64,000 nt of DNA from Stenotrophomonas nitritireducens (GCF_001431425.1 NZ_LDJG01000010.1:1-64000); one strand, 5' to 3'. Shown: positions 27,671 to 37,311, counted from the stretch's first letter. The notes: generated by a model from the sequence alone, not told the origin. Program-made: numbers and translations.

Positions 27671-27838
27671 GTCGGGAGGCTAGAAACCGTGCATAGCCGG
27701 CGGGCTTATTCCCCTTGCGGGTGTTGTATTCGCCGCCCTCCCGACGCAGGCATCGCGTCGGCTGTGCCCACAAACATGCAGGCACAAAAAACCCACCGGT
27801 TTGTCGGAGGTGGGTACCGCTATGCAAGGAGTTTCTAG
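27671..27838 (-). ncRNA. Highly structured inverted-repeat element, candidate structured RNA or small mobile element
   Basis: The ends CTAGAAAC (27680-27687) and GTTTCTAG (27831-27838), plus TGCATAGC (27690-27697) and GCTATGCA (27819-27826), form nested inverted repeats. Inside are GTCGGGAGG (27671-27679) pairing with CCTCCCGAC (27737-27745), the hairpin CCGACGC-GCGTCGG (27741-27761), TGTGCC-GGCACA (27763-27786), and ACCCACC-GGTGGGT (27791-27815). On the minus strand this last hairpin is followed by six T's, a rho-independent terminator. Some pairings are mutually exclusive. It sits between the XAC0095-like gene and the MazG gene. Both strands also show short open frames, which I consider incidental. 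Confidence 0.55.
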
Positions 27839-27925
27839 GCTCCGTGGGACGAGGATGCTACCGGATCCCACCGACGTCAATCGAGGATTACCATAATCGG
27901 AAATTTCTGACAGCAACTCGATGCC

Positions 27926-28312
27926 ATGTCCGACGCACTCCATGAACTCCAGTCCGCCATGCGCCAGTTCGCACAAGAGCGCGACTGGGAGCAGTTCCAC
28001 AGCCCCAAGAACCTCGCCATGGCCCTGAGCATCGAAGCCAGTGAGCTGATGGAACACTTCCAGTGGCTCACCGAAGCGCAGAGCCGGAATCTGACGGACG
28101 AGCGCAAGGCTCAAGTCGGCACGGAAATCGCCGATGTCCTGCTTTACCTGCTGCGCCTGTGCGACGTTCTGCAGATCGACCCGGCCGACGCCGCGCGCAG
28201 CAAACTCGCGCTCAACGCGAAGAAATACCCGGTCGAACTTGCAAAAGGCCGCAGCGACAAGTACACCGAGCTTCACGGAAGCGGGGAAACATCAGGGAAA
28301 GATCCAGCGTGA
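27926..28312 (+). CDS. MazG-like nucleotide pyrophosphohydrolase
   Basis: The 128-residue all-alpha NTP pyrophosphatase is of the MazG/RS21-C6 (dCTPase-like) type, which cleaves (d)NTPs to monophosphates. The metal-binding EXXE...EXXD signature is seen as SIEASELMEHFQWL (E37, E40) and EIADVLLYLLRLCD (E67, D70), with a Lys-rich C-terminal segment (LALNAKKYPVE). Its stop overlaps the GTG start of the next gene (GTGA, 28309-28312), so the two are translationally coupled. In an accessory setting such an enzyme could deplete or alter nucleotides during infection; that is inference. Housekeeping dUTP/dCTP clean-up is the alternative. Confidence 0.93.
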   Translation: MSDALHELQSAMRQFAQERDWEQFHSPKNLAMALSIEASELMEHFQWLTEAQSRNLTDERKAQVGTEIADVLLYLLRLCDVLQIDPADAARSKLALNAKKYPVELAKGRSDKYTELHGSGETSGKDPA

Positions 28313-30162
28313 TTGTCTATCAGTCCACACGGTCCGGATTCCTCAGGGATTCGGAAGAAAACGCCATCGAGGAAATCGTCGCGCAGGCCTTCCTCCAGAA
28401 GACCAAGCGGTATGCCCCTACCCCGGAATTCCGCGCGTGGCGCCATTCGCTGATGCAGATGGTGGACGTACTCAGCGACGACGACCTGCCCGATGACATG
28501 GGCGTCGGCATCGAGTTCGGCATTCCCTACAGCAACAAGCGCATCGATTTCATTCTGAGTGGCCATGCCGCCGACAGCGACCCGCGCGCGATCATCGTAG
28601 AACTCAAGCAGTGGTCCGAGTCCAGGGTCACCGACAAGGATGGCATCATCATCGCCCAGCGCGGCGGCCGCTCGGAAAGTGAAGGCATCCACCCCAGCTA
28701 TCAGGCCTGGTCCTACGCTGCGCTGCTGGAAGGCTTCAACGAGGCCGTGCACGAAGGCGGCATCCAGCTCAAGCCCTGCGCCTACCTGCACAACCACGTG
28801 CGCAACGGCGCCATCGATGACCCACGTTATGCCGCCCACTTGGACAAGGCACCGGTATTCCTACGCGGGCCGAGCGAAAAGCAGAAGCTGCGCGCCTTCA
28901 TCAAGCAGCACGTCAAACGCGGCGACAACGCCGAACTGCTGTACCGCATCGAAAACGGCCGTGTGCGCCCTTCCAAGATGCTGGCCGACAGCGTTGCCGG
29001 CATGCTCAAGGGCAACGAGGAATTCGTACTGATCGACGACCAGAAACTGGTCTACGAAAACTGCTTGGCCCGTGCCGCACAGGCCAGCGACACCCGCAAG
29101 CAGGTCGTCATCGTCAAGGGCGGCCCGGGTACCGGAAAATCGGTCGTGGCGGTCAACCTGCTGGTCGAGCTGACCAAGCGCGGCCTAACCACTAAATATG
29201 TCTCCAAGAACGCCGCGCCGCGCGCCGTCTACGCGCAGAAGCTGGCCGGGCATCTCCGCAAGTACGAAATCGCCAGCCTGTTCTCCGGCTCCGGCGGCTT
29301 CCACACCACCGAGCCCAACGTCTTCGACGTGCTGGTGGTGGACGAGGCCCATCGTCTCAACGAGAAGAGCGGCCTGTACGGCAACCTCGGCGACAACCAG
29401 GTCATGGAACTGATCCGCAGCGCCCGTTGCACCGTGTTCTTTGTCGATGACGACCAGATAGTCACCCTGTCCGACATCGGCCATACCGAGGAACTGCGCC
29501 GCTGGGCCGCCTACTTCGACGCCGAGGTCAGCCTGCTCGAACTGTCGTCCCAGTTCCGCTGCGCCGGCTCGGACGGCTACATCGCATGGCTGGACAACCT
29601 GCTCGGCATCCGCGAAGCCGCCAATACCGACTTCGACCGCGGCGCCTTCGAGTTCGGCATCGTCAACTCCCCGCGCGACCTGCACCAACTGATCCGCGAG
29701 AAGAACCGCGCCAACAACAAGTCGCGCATGGTCGCCGGCTACTGCTGGGACTGGAAGAGCAAGAAAGACCCCAACGCCTGGGACATCGAAATCCCCGAAC
29801 ACGACTACCGCGCCCAATGGAATCTGGGCAGCGACGGCAGCCTGTGGGCCATCGCCGACAACTCCGTCGAGCAGGTCGGCTGCATCCACACCAGCCAAGG
29901 CCTGGAAATGGACTACGTAGGCGTGATCATCGGCCCCGACCTGGCCTGGCGCGATGGCCGGCTCGTCACCGACCCAAGCAAACGCTCAAAGCAGGACCGT
30001 TCGATTTGGGGGTACAAGTCGCAGGCCAAGAATAATTTTGAGGTTCACGACCAGGTGGATCGGATCATCCGGAATACCTACAAAACACTGATGAGCCGAG
30101 GGATGAAGGGGTGTTATGTCTATGTCGGCGACCAAGCATTGAAAACGGCGATATCGGGATAG
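28309..30162 (+). CDS. PD-(D/E)XK nuclease fused to DUF2075 helicase-like ATPase
   Basis: The 617-residue protein has an N-terminal nuclease-like domain with Asp80 (RIDF) and the E98-L-K100 of IIVELKQW, i.e. D...EXK. A superfamily 1-type ATPase of the DUF2075/Schlafen-like class follows: Walker A GGPGTGKS (K277), DEAH box VVDEAHRL (345-348), a motif III-like FFVDDDQIVT, LSSQFRC, and the late motif CIHTSQGLEMDYVGVIIG. It starts at GTG 28309 overlapping the MazG stop. G+C is slightly below the core. Proteins of this class occur in defence islands; nucleic-acid cleavage is inferred from motifs only. Confidence 0.9.
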   Translation: MIVYQSTRSGFLRDSEENAIEEIVAQAFLQKTKRYAPTPEFRAWRHSLMQMVDVLSDDDLPDDMGVGIEFGIPYSNKRIDFILSGHAADSDPRAIIVELKQWSESRVTDKDGIIIAQRGGRSESEGIHPSYQAWSYAALLEGFNEAVHEGGIQLKPCAYLHNHVRNGAIDDPRYAAHLDKAPVFLRGPSEKQKLRAFIKQHVKRGDNAELLYRIENGRVRPSKMLADSVAGMLKGNEEFVLIDDQKLVYENCLARAAQASDTRKQVVIVKGGPGTGKSVVAVNLLVELTKRGLTTKYVSKNAAPRAVYAQKLAGHLRKYEIASLFSGSGGFHTTEPNVFDVLVVDEAHRLNEKSGLYGNLGDNQVMELIRSARCTVFFVDDDQIVTLSDIGHTEELRRWAAYFDAEVSLLELSSQFRCAGSDGYIAWLDNLLGIREAANTDFDRGAFEFGIVNSPRDLHQLIREKNRANNKSRMVAGYCWDWKSKKDPNAWDIEIPEHDYRAQWNLGSDGSLWAIADNSVEQVGCIHTSQGLEMDYVGVIIGPDLAWRDGRLVTDPSKRSKQDRSIWGYKSQAKNNFEVHDQVDRIIRNTYKTLMSRGMKGCYVYVGDQALKTAISG

Positions 30163-30400
30163 CTGCTTTCGACCCAAAGCGGCCGTCGGCAGCGAACGGT
30201 GCACTCTTAGGGAATTGTCTCTGACACTTTTAGTGCATGCTCGGCGCCATGGACACCATGTACCAGCGCGGCAAGATCCAGGAAGCTGTATTACGAGCAC
30301 AGAATGCGCGACGGCAGTCCGCACCTGATGAGCGTGTTGTAGCTAGATGTGTTTCGTTAAACTTCGATTCTTGAACTGACGAAATCTAAAGGAAAGGCAA
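30163..30400. other. Intergenic spacer between DUF2075 gene and the HsdR-N-type gene
   Basis: These 238 bp hold no complete gene. A partial frame from about 30249 (ATGGACACCATGTACCAGCG) looks like the remnant of a coding sequence but I cannot identify it. The last 60 bp are AT-rich and end in AAAGGAAAGG (30391-30400 region), the ribosome-binding site of the next gene, whose promoter is probably here. Confidence 0.5.
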
Positions 30401-33028
30401 ATGTACAAGACCGAAAGCGACGTTGAGCAACAGTTCATTTATCCACTGCTTACTTCGCCAACTCCAGATGGCCTTGGATATACCCACCCGCAGGTTAAGA
30501 CGAAGGCAAATATAAAACGCCTGACGATCGACAAAGGCAACTCCAAGAAAATTTATTACCCCGACTACGCGATTGTTGTCGAGGGTGTCCCGGTCCTTAT
30601 CGTTGAAGCAAAGGCACCTGGCGAGGACCTTGAAGAGGCGTTCCGCGAGGCGCGCCTATATGCAACGGAGATTAATGCCTCCTATTCAAACGGCCTAAAC
30701 CCCTGTTCACGGATTCTCGCATCAGATGGAGCTCGCGTTGTTGCTGGATACTGGGATCAGATTAAATACGTCGTCGACCTGGCGGCCGAATCTCTTGCCC
30801 CCCTTGAAAAAGGCTTCGACGAATTGGCTGCATTCGCTGGGTCGGCAACACTTACGAAGGCGGCACGTGAGGTTCTTAGGACTGCTTCCCATTCGGCTGA
30901 ATTTGTAAAGCCGACGTCACAGATTGGCGGAAAGTCGGTGGCTGAAGAAACGGTGGGTGAAAATTCCTTCGGCGCGAATATATCTATTGAGTATAAATAT
31001 TTATTCAATCCCGAAAGCACAGCTGATCGTGAGCGAATTGTTCGGAATGCTTACGTAACATCGCGACGTCGAATGTCACATGTCGGCCCGATCGACCGCA
31101 TCATTCGCGCAGCCATTCCGTCCCATATTCGTGATGCCAGGGAAATTAGTGATCTCAAGAAGCCAATCGAGGTAACCAATCAGTTGCGACGTATCGCGGG
31201 CCGGAGCAATGAATTGTGCCTGCTGATCGGCAGCGTTGGGTCGGGCAAGTCGACATTCACAGACTACCTGCGTGTTGAAGGGTTGCCGAGCGACCTTATA
31301 GGTACAACAGCATGGGTGAGCCTCAATCTCAATCTTGCGCCTCTTTCTAAGGAAAAAATCTACGACTGGATTCTTGACGAGCTTATACGCGCCACAAAGG
31401 AAAAATTTCCAGACGTGGATTTTGACGATCTATCCTTTCTTCGAAAGGTCTATTCGGCTCAGCTGTCGAGGGTCGAGAAAGGAAGAGCCGCGTTGTTCCC
31501 CGTTGAATCTGAGCAATTCCGACAGGCGATTTTCGACGAACTTAAGCGGGTAGAGTCTGACAGACTTGAGACCGCAAGGGCATTCATAGAGTTCTTTTAT
31601 AAGGGTCGCGGCAAGCACCTTATCGTTGTTCTTGATAATTGTGACAAGCGTGGACGCGAAGATCAATTGCTAATGTTTGAAGTGGCAACCTGGTTAAAGG
31701 ATCGCCTCTCATGCACCATTTTCCTCCCCTTGCGTGACACTACATACGATCAATATCGCTTGGAACCTCCGCTAGATACTGTAATAAAGGATCTGGTGTT
31801 TCGCATTGATCCACCCTTGCTCGAACAGGTAATATATGCACGCCTCAAATATGCGATTCGTGAAATAGCAGCATCATCAAGCGCATTCGTCTATCACCTT
31901 CCTAACGGAATGCGCGTGGATTGTAAACGCGAAGATGTTGGCGACTACTTAAAATCTATTGTCGCCTCGCTTTTTCAAGACGGTTTTTTTAGAAGAATCA
32001 TTACTGGACTGGCGGGCCGGAATGTTCGACGAGGGCTTGAGATTGTCTTGGATTTCTGCAAAAGCGGATATATCAACGAATCTGAAATACTTAAGATTAG
32101 GAGCTCGGACGGCGAGCACAAGATTCCTAATCATATAATCTCAAAAATCCTTTTAAAAGGACAGCGCCGTTATTATTCAGACGTTTATTCTGGCATTAAT
32201 AATCTTTTTTCCGCAACCCAAGATGATGCGTTGCCGAACCCATTCATCCGCATCTCTATACTTCAGTGGCTCCGAGAGCGGAGAAGTGAGTATGGCCCCA
32301 ACAGAACCAAAGGCTTTCACCAAGTATCCCAGCTGGTTGCTGCTCTTGAAGAGTTCGGATTCTCCGCCGAGCGAGTCTTACATGAAGTACAGGTTCTTTC
32401 TGATGCGGAGTGCATTGACTCCGAGAGCCAGGGCTCAAGCATCGACTCATGCGACTTGATCACAATCGCGCCTGCTGGGTTCATTCATTTGGAATTGATT
32501 TCTGATGTGAACTATCTAAGTGCGGTTGCTGAAGATGTGTTGTTTGATTCCAGAGATGCCGCGCGGAGGGTTGCGGATAACATGGTCGGCCGGGGCGTGT
32601 TCCCGGCGGATAGCCGTCAAGCTGCACTCAGTAGCTCTGTGCTTTTGTTGGATTTTCTGGAACGATACCGTGCGCAATATCTCATTGGCGATGTGCGTCT
32701 GGTATCCGAAGTTCGACCGACCTACTTGGAGGTCATTGCTGATGCGCGTGAAAAGGTCGCGCGCTTGAGAGACAACGATAAAGCTTATCGCGCATACGAG
32801 GGATTGTTGGCCCAGTACCCTCCTGGCGCGCAGGAGCCAGGACAAGTAGCCTCTGTTCAACATTATGGATTCTTTGTTGACTTTGGTGTCCGCGGGCACG
32901 GCCTTGTTCACCGAACGAATTTCAATGGTTTTGGTGCGGACATCGAAACTGGCGACTGGGTGCTTATCGAGGTAATTAAGTATGATGTCAATCGGCGCAG
33001 GTTCGATCTCAAGTTGATTGACAAGTAA
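30401..33028 (+). CDS. HsdR-N-type nuclease / P-loop ATPase / S1-domain fusion protein
   Basis: The 875-residue protein has an unusual domain order. Residues about 1-130 form a type I restriction HsdR-N-like nuclease (YPDYAIVVEGVPVLIVEAK: D55, E69, K71). A linker with VGPIDRIIRAAIP precedes a P-loop ATPase: Walker A GSVGSGKS (K283) and Walker B LIVVLDNCDK (D412), AAA+/STAND-like rather than helicase motifs. An alpha-rich middle runs to about residue 800. The last about 60 residues (VASVQHYGFFVDFGVRGHGLVHR...RFDLKLIDK) look like an S1/OB RNA-binding domain. G+C is near half, far below neighbours, indicating recent transfer. No HsdM/HsdS nearby. Likely a defence effector; not a known system to me. 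Confidence 0.88.
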   Translation: MYKTESDVEQQFIYPLLTSPTPDGLGYTHPQVKTKANIKRLTIDKGNSKKIYYPDYAIVVEGVPVLIVEAKAPGEDLEEAFREARLYATEINASYSNGLNPCSRILASDGARVVAGYWDQIKYVVDLAAESLAPLEKGFDELAAFAGSATLTKAAREVLRTASHSAEFVKPTSQIGGKSVAEETVGENSFGANISIEYKYLFNPESTADRERIVRNAYVTSRRRMSHVGPIDRIIRAAIPSHIRDAREISDLKKPIEVTNQLRRIAGRSNELCLLIGSVGSGKSTFTDYLRVEGLPSDLIGTTAWVSLNLNLAPLSKEKIYDWILDELIRATKEKFPDVDFDDLSFLRKVYSAQLSRVEKGRAALFPVESEQFRQAIFDELKRVESDRLETARAFIEFFYKGRGKHLIVVLDNCDKRGREDQLLMFEVATWLKDRLSCTIFLPLRDTTYDQYRLEPPLDTVIKDLVFRIDPPLLEQVIYARLKYAIREIAASSSAFVYHLPNGMRVDCKREDVGDYLKSIVASLFQDGFFRRIITGLAGRNVRRGLEIVLDFCKSGYINESEILKIRSSDGEHKIPNHIISKILLKGQRRYYSDVYSGINNLFSATQDDALPNPFIRISILQWLRERRSEYGPNRTKGFHQVSQLVAALEEFGFSAERVLHEVQVLSDAECIDSESQGSSIDSCDLITIAPAGFIHLELISDVNYLSAVAEDVLFDSRDAARRVADNMVGRGVFPADSRQAALSSSVLLLDFLERYRAQYLIGDVRLVSEVRPTYLEVIADAREKVARLRDNDKAYRAYEGLLAQYPPGAQEPGQVASVQHYGFFVDFGVRGHGLVHRTNFNGFGADIETGDWVLIEVIKYDVNRRRFDLKLIDK

Positions 33029-33384
33029 GCGGAAAAGTCCGCAGAAAGGGCGGCCAGCGCCGATATAACCGGGACGGAGAGGATCGCCTTCGTCCCAGTT
33101 TCACCCCCTTCAGTGCCTGCACTGCAACTGAGTGAGGGAGGAATAAGGCCAAGCCCACTTCGCGAACGGGGTCATTGTCATTTTCTGACATTGACCGATA
33201 GCCTCCTCCGCCCCGACTGCTGCTGGCTGAAAGCGAACATTACCTTGATGTTCTTCTTGTAATCCCCGCAAATTCTCTGATGTACAAACTGACAATTGAA
33301 ATGGGACACCGCCCTAAGTCGGCGCCCAAAAGCGCTCCATTTATTGCTAGCGATAAGCGAAAATTTTCTTAAGCAGCAGCAACA
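33029..33384. other. Gene-free right border of the low-G+C island
   Basis: No supportable gene. A GGGACG...CGTCCC hairpin (33071-33096) lies about 45 bp after the stop of the fusion gene and may end its transcript, though the T-run is poor (AGTTTC). The segment GCTGAAAGCGAACATT (about 33220) resembles a motif near the other border (CCAAAGCGGCCGTCGG, 30178); this might be a trace of insertion. Base composition returns to core level at purA. Confidence 0.4.
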
Positions 33385-33409
33385 AAAAGCCCCGCAAATA
33401 CGGGGCTTC
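33385..33409 (-). terminator. Intrinsic terminator of purA
   Basis: Read on the minus strand: AAGCCCCG stem (33409-33402) with CGGGGCTT (33395-33388), loop TATTTG, followed by TTTTTG. It lies about 55 bp after the purA stop. Confidence 0.88.
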
Positions 33410-33465
33410 TTGGTACAACATCATCACATCGAAACTAGCGCCCCAGCTCCTGTGGAGCTAGCACC

Positions 33466-34875
<1,410 letters not shown>

Positions 34876-34883
34876 TTACACGG

Positions 34884-34917
34884 AAAAAGCCGAACGGGAG
34901 TGCCCCGGCCGGCTTTT
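34884..34917 (-). terminator. Hairpin terminator after DUF2065
   Basis: The arms CGGCTTTT (34910-34917) and AAAAGCCG (34885-34892) enclose a second CGGG/CCCG stem. On the minus strand the T-run TTTTT follows the stem, fitting termination of the hflKC-DUF2065 transcript 75 bp after its last stop. It is nearly symmetrical and may work both ways. Confidence 0.65.
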
Positions 34918-34990
34918 CTGGATTATCCGGGTTTTGCCTGACGGCTACCACCCCCGCGGGTTCAGGCCGGGGCGGCCGTCCGGCAGCGGT

Positions 34991-35176
34991 TCAGTGGCGC
35001 AGCCACCACAGCACGGCCAGGCCGATGGCCAGCATCACCGCGCCGGACTGGCGCAGGGCGGCAGCGGGCAGTTCCAGCAGGCGCGCGGCCATGCGCTTCC
35101 ACGCGAAGGGGGCGGCGAACAGGAACAGGCCTTCGAGGACGGCGACGAGGCAGAGGGCGGAGAGGAGGTCTTGCAT
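34991..35176 (-). CDS. DUF2065 (YjeT-like) small inner-membrane protein
   Basis: The 61-residue product has two membrane segments (LLSALCLVAVLEGLFLFAAP and SGAVMLAIGLAVLWWL) joined by a basic loop WKRMAARLLELP. This is the DUF2065/YjeT pattern, which in many Proteobacteria lies between hflC and purA exactly as here. Probably co-transcribed with hflK-hflC. Molecular role unknown. Confidence 0.92.
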   Translation of the reverse strand: MQDLLSALCLVAVLEGLFLFAAPFAWKRMAARLLELPAAALRQSGAVMLAIGLAVLWWLRH

Positions 35177-35189
35177 GGGGTGCTGTCTC

Positions 35190-35325
35190 CCCTTCTCCCT
35201 CCGGGAGAAGGTGCCCGTAGGGCGGATGAGGGTGCGTGGGCTGGAGCGCTGGGGGAGACAACTCGAGGGCTTCGCCCCCTGCCCCTCACCCCAACCCCTC
35301 TCCCGGAGGGAGAGGGGCTATAGAA
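35190..35325. repeat. Dispersed palindrome of the CTCTCCCGGAGGGAGAG type
   Basis: Two inverted copies: TCCCCTTCTCCCTCCGGGAGAAGG near 35187-35212, and CCTCACCCCAACCCCTCTCC-CGGAGGGAGAGGGG near 35285-35318. Relatives appear at about 17600, 45040 and 54340. They occupy intergenic space only and are probably REP-like or terminator hairpins. Confidence 0.7.
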
Positions 35326-35341
35326 GCTGGGGCTTCTGGGC

Positions 35342-36205
35342 TCAGCGGTCGTTCTTGAGGTACTGGAGGAACGGGTCGTTCTTGTCCAGCACGATCACGC
35401 CGTTGCCATCGGCCATGGAACCGCGGTAGGCCTCCAGGCTGCGGTAGAAGGCGTAGAACGCCGGGTCGGCCGAGCCGGCCTTGCCGTAGATGGCCGCGGC
35501 CTGGGCATCGCCTTCGCCGCGCAGCTGCTGGGCGTCGCGCTCGGCCTCGGCCACCAGCACGGTGCTTTCGCGGTCGGCCTGGGCGCGGATGGTCAGCGAC
35601 TGCTCCTCGCCTTCGGCGCGCAGCTTGGCCGCTTCCTGCTTGCGCTGGGCGCGCATGCGCTCGTAGACGTCGGTGATCACCTGGCTGTCGGTGGGCAGGT
35701 CGATCTGCTTGATGCGCAGGTCGATGATCTGCATGCCCAGGGTCTGCACCGCCTCGTTGATGCCCTTGAGCTGCCCGGCGATCAGTTCCTCGCGGTCGCC
35801 GGAGACCAGCTGCCGCAGCGTGCGCGAGTTGATCTGGTTGCGCAGCGAGTCGGTGATGATCGGTGCCAGGCGGGCGTTGGCCACCTTGCCGTCGCCGCCG
35901 GTGGCGCGGTAGTAGGCGCGCACGTCGGAGATGTAGCCGATGGCGAAGAAGTCGACGCTCACGTCCTTCTGCTCGGCGGTGAAGTAGCGCGCCGGGGCGG
36001 TGTCCAGCACCTGGAAGCGGCGGTCGAACACGCGCACCGTTTCCACCAGCGGCACCTTGAAGTGCAGGCCGGGCTTGATGTCCGAACGCACCACCTTGCC
36101 CAGGTTGAGCACCATGGCGGTCTGGTCTTCGCGCACCACGTAGACCGAGCCCAGCAGGCCCAGCAGCAGGACGACCAGCAGGCCAATCAACAGGGAATTC
36201 TTCAT
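35342..36205 (-). CDS. hflC: HflC, SPFH-domain modulator of FtsH
   Basis: The 287-residue SPFH/band-7 protein forms with HflK the inner-membrane complex that surrounds and controls the FtsH protease. A single N-terminal membrane anchor (LLIGLLVVLLLGLLGSVYVV) precedes the band-7 domain (KPGLHFKVPLVETVRVFDRR) and the long coiled region (RMRAQRKQEAAKLRAEGEEQ). Its ATG overlaps the hflK stop (ATGA, 36202-36205). Length is normal for the family. Confidence 0.97.
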   Translation of the reverse strand: MKNSLLIGLLVVLLLGLLGSVYVVREDQTAMVLNLGKVVRSDIKPGLHFKVPLVETVRVFDRRFQVLDTAPARYFTAEQKDVSVDFFAIGYISDVRAYYRATGGDGKVANARLAPIITDSLRNQINSRTLRQLVSGDREELIAGQLKGINEAVQTLGMQIIDLRIKQIDLPTDSQVITDVYERMRAQRKQEAAKLRAEGEEQSLTIRAQADRESTVLVAEAERDAQQLRGEGDAQAAAIYGKAGSADPAFYAFYRSLEAYRGSMADGNGVIVLDKNDPFLQYLKNDR

Positions 36206-37311
36206 CGGCCGGCCTCCTCACGGTTTGCCGAGCGCGAGACCGAGCGGTCCGCGTTGCGAATGCTGTCCGTGGCGGCCGGCAGTGCCGGCACCGCCATTTC
36301 CGGGGTCAGTTGCGGGGCGTTGCCCGTCTTGCCGGCGTCGGCCGGCATCGGCACGTAGATCAGCTGGCGGCCGTCGCCGCCGATGACCTTGCGGTTTTCG
36401 GCCAGCACCTGCTGCACGGTTTCCAGCCACAGGCGCTTGCGGGTGACTTCCGGCGCGTTCTTGTACTCGGCCTGCAGCAGGGTGAAGCGGCGCGCGTCGC
36501 CTTCGGCGCGGGCGACGATGGCCTGCTTGTAGCCTTCGGCGGTGGTACGGGCGCGCGAGGCCTGGCCGCGCGCTTCCGGCACGACCTTGGCGGCGTAGGC
36601 CTGAGCTTCGTTGATCAGGCGTTCCTTGACCTGCTGGGCGCCGTTGACCTCGTCGAAGGCCGGCTTCACTTCTTCCGGCGGGCGGGCGTCGGGCAGGGTC
36701 AGGCCGGTGACCACCAGGCCGGTGCGGTAGGCCTTGAGCGAGGCCTGCAGGCGCTGCTCGGCGGCCACGGCCAGCGGGCCGCGGTTGTTGAGCACGGTAT
36801 TGAGGTCGGCGCGGCCGACCTGCTCGCGCACCGCGCTCTGCGCCGACTGCTCCAGCACCTGGTCGGCGTCGATGGTGCCGAACTGGTACAGGCGCGGGTC
36901 GTCGACGCGGTACTGCACGTTCAACGCCACGTTGACGATGTTCTCGTCGCGGGTGAGCACCGGCACGTTGCTGCTGAAGGTCTTGATCTGGGTGGCGTTG
37001 ACCTTGACCACCGATTCGATCGGCCACGGCAGCTTGAAATTCGGGCCCGGCTGCAGGATGCGCGAGAACTGGCCGAAGCGCAGCACCACGCCGCGCTGCT
37101 GTTCGCCGATCAGCTGGAAGCTGGACAGCAGCACCAGCAGCGCCACCGCCAGCAGTACCCAGCGCCAGATGCCGCCGTCGAACAGGTCGCGCAGCGGGCC
37201 GGGCAGCCCGCCCCATCCGCCGCCGCCATTGCCGCCGCGCGGCGAGCGCGAGCCGCGCCGGTTGTCGGCGGGGCCGCCACTCTCGTTGCCGCCAGGTGTG
37301 TTCCAGGCCAT
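36202..37311 (-). CDS. hflK: HflK, SPFH-domain modulator of FtsH
   Basis: The 369-residue partner of HflC starts with a Gly/Pro-rich cytoplasmic tail (MAWNTPGGNESGGPADN...GGNGGGGWGG). A membrane anchor (WRWVLLAVALLVLLSSFQLI) and an SPFH domain (QQRGVVLRFGQFSRILQPGPNFKLPWPIESV) follow. ATG 37311 gives the MAWN start seen in HflK; longer readings add Arg-rich noise. The hflX/hfq genes often upstream are not present; instead a divergent reductase gene is 135 bp away. Confidence 0.97.
   Translation of the reverse strand: MAWNTPGGNESGGPADNRRGSRSPRGGNGGGGWGGLPGPLRDLFDGGIWRWVLLAVALLVLLSSFQLIGEQQRGVVLRFGQFSRILQPGPNFKLPWPIESVVKVNATQIKTFSSNVPVLTRDENIVNVALNVQYRVDDPRLYQFGTIDADQVLEQSAQSAVREQVGRADLNTVLNNRGPLAVAAEQRLQASLKAYRTGLVVTGLTLPDARPPEEVKPAFDEVNGAQQVKERLINEAQAYAAKVVPEARGQASRARTTAEGYKQAIVARAEGDARRFTLLQAEYKNAPEVTRKRLWLETVQQVLAENRKVIGGDGRQLIYVPMPADAGKTGNAPQLTPEMAVPALPAATDSIRNADRSVSRSANREEAGR

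Noticed and set aside
27650..27925. tRNA gene as integration target at the island border
   Set aside because: No cloverleaf with a T-loop motif could be found; the stems do not fit tRNA geometry.
27680..28276. 198-codon frame antisense to the MazG gene running into the structured element
   Set aside because: Overlaps a well-supported enzyme gene; its end falls in the palindromic element and its composition is that of a shadow frame.
30249..30360. Short frame starting MDTMYQRGKIQEA considered as transposase remnant
   Set aside because: Too short and no recognisable transposase motif; left as unexplained debris.
30401..33028. Type I restriction-modification system
   Set aside because: Only an HsdR-N-like nuclease domain is present; HsdM, HsdS and the SF2 helicase motifs of HsdR are absent.
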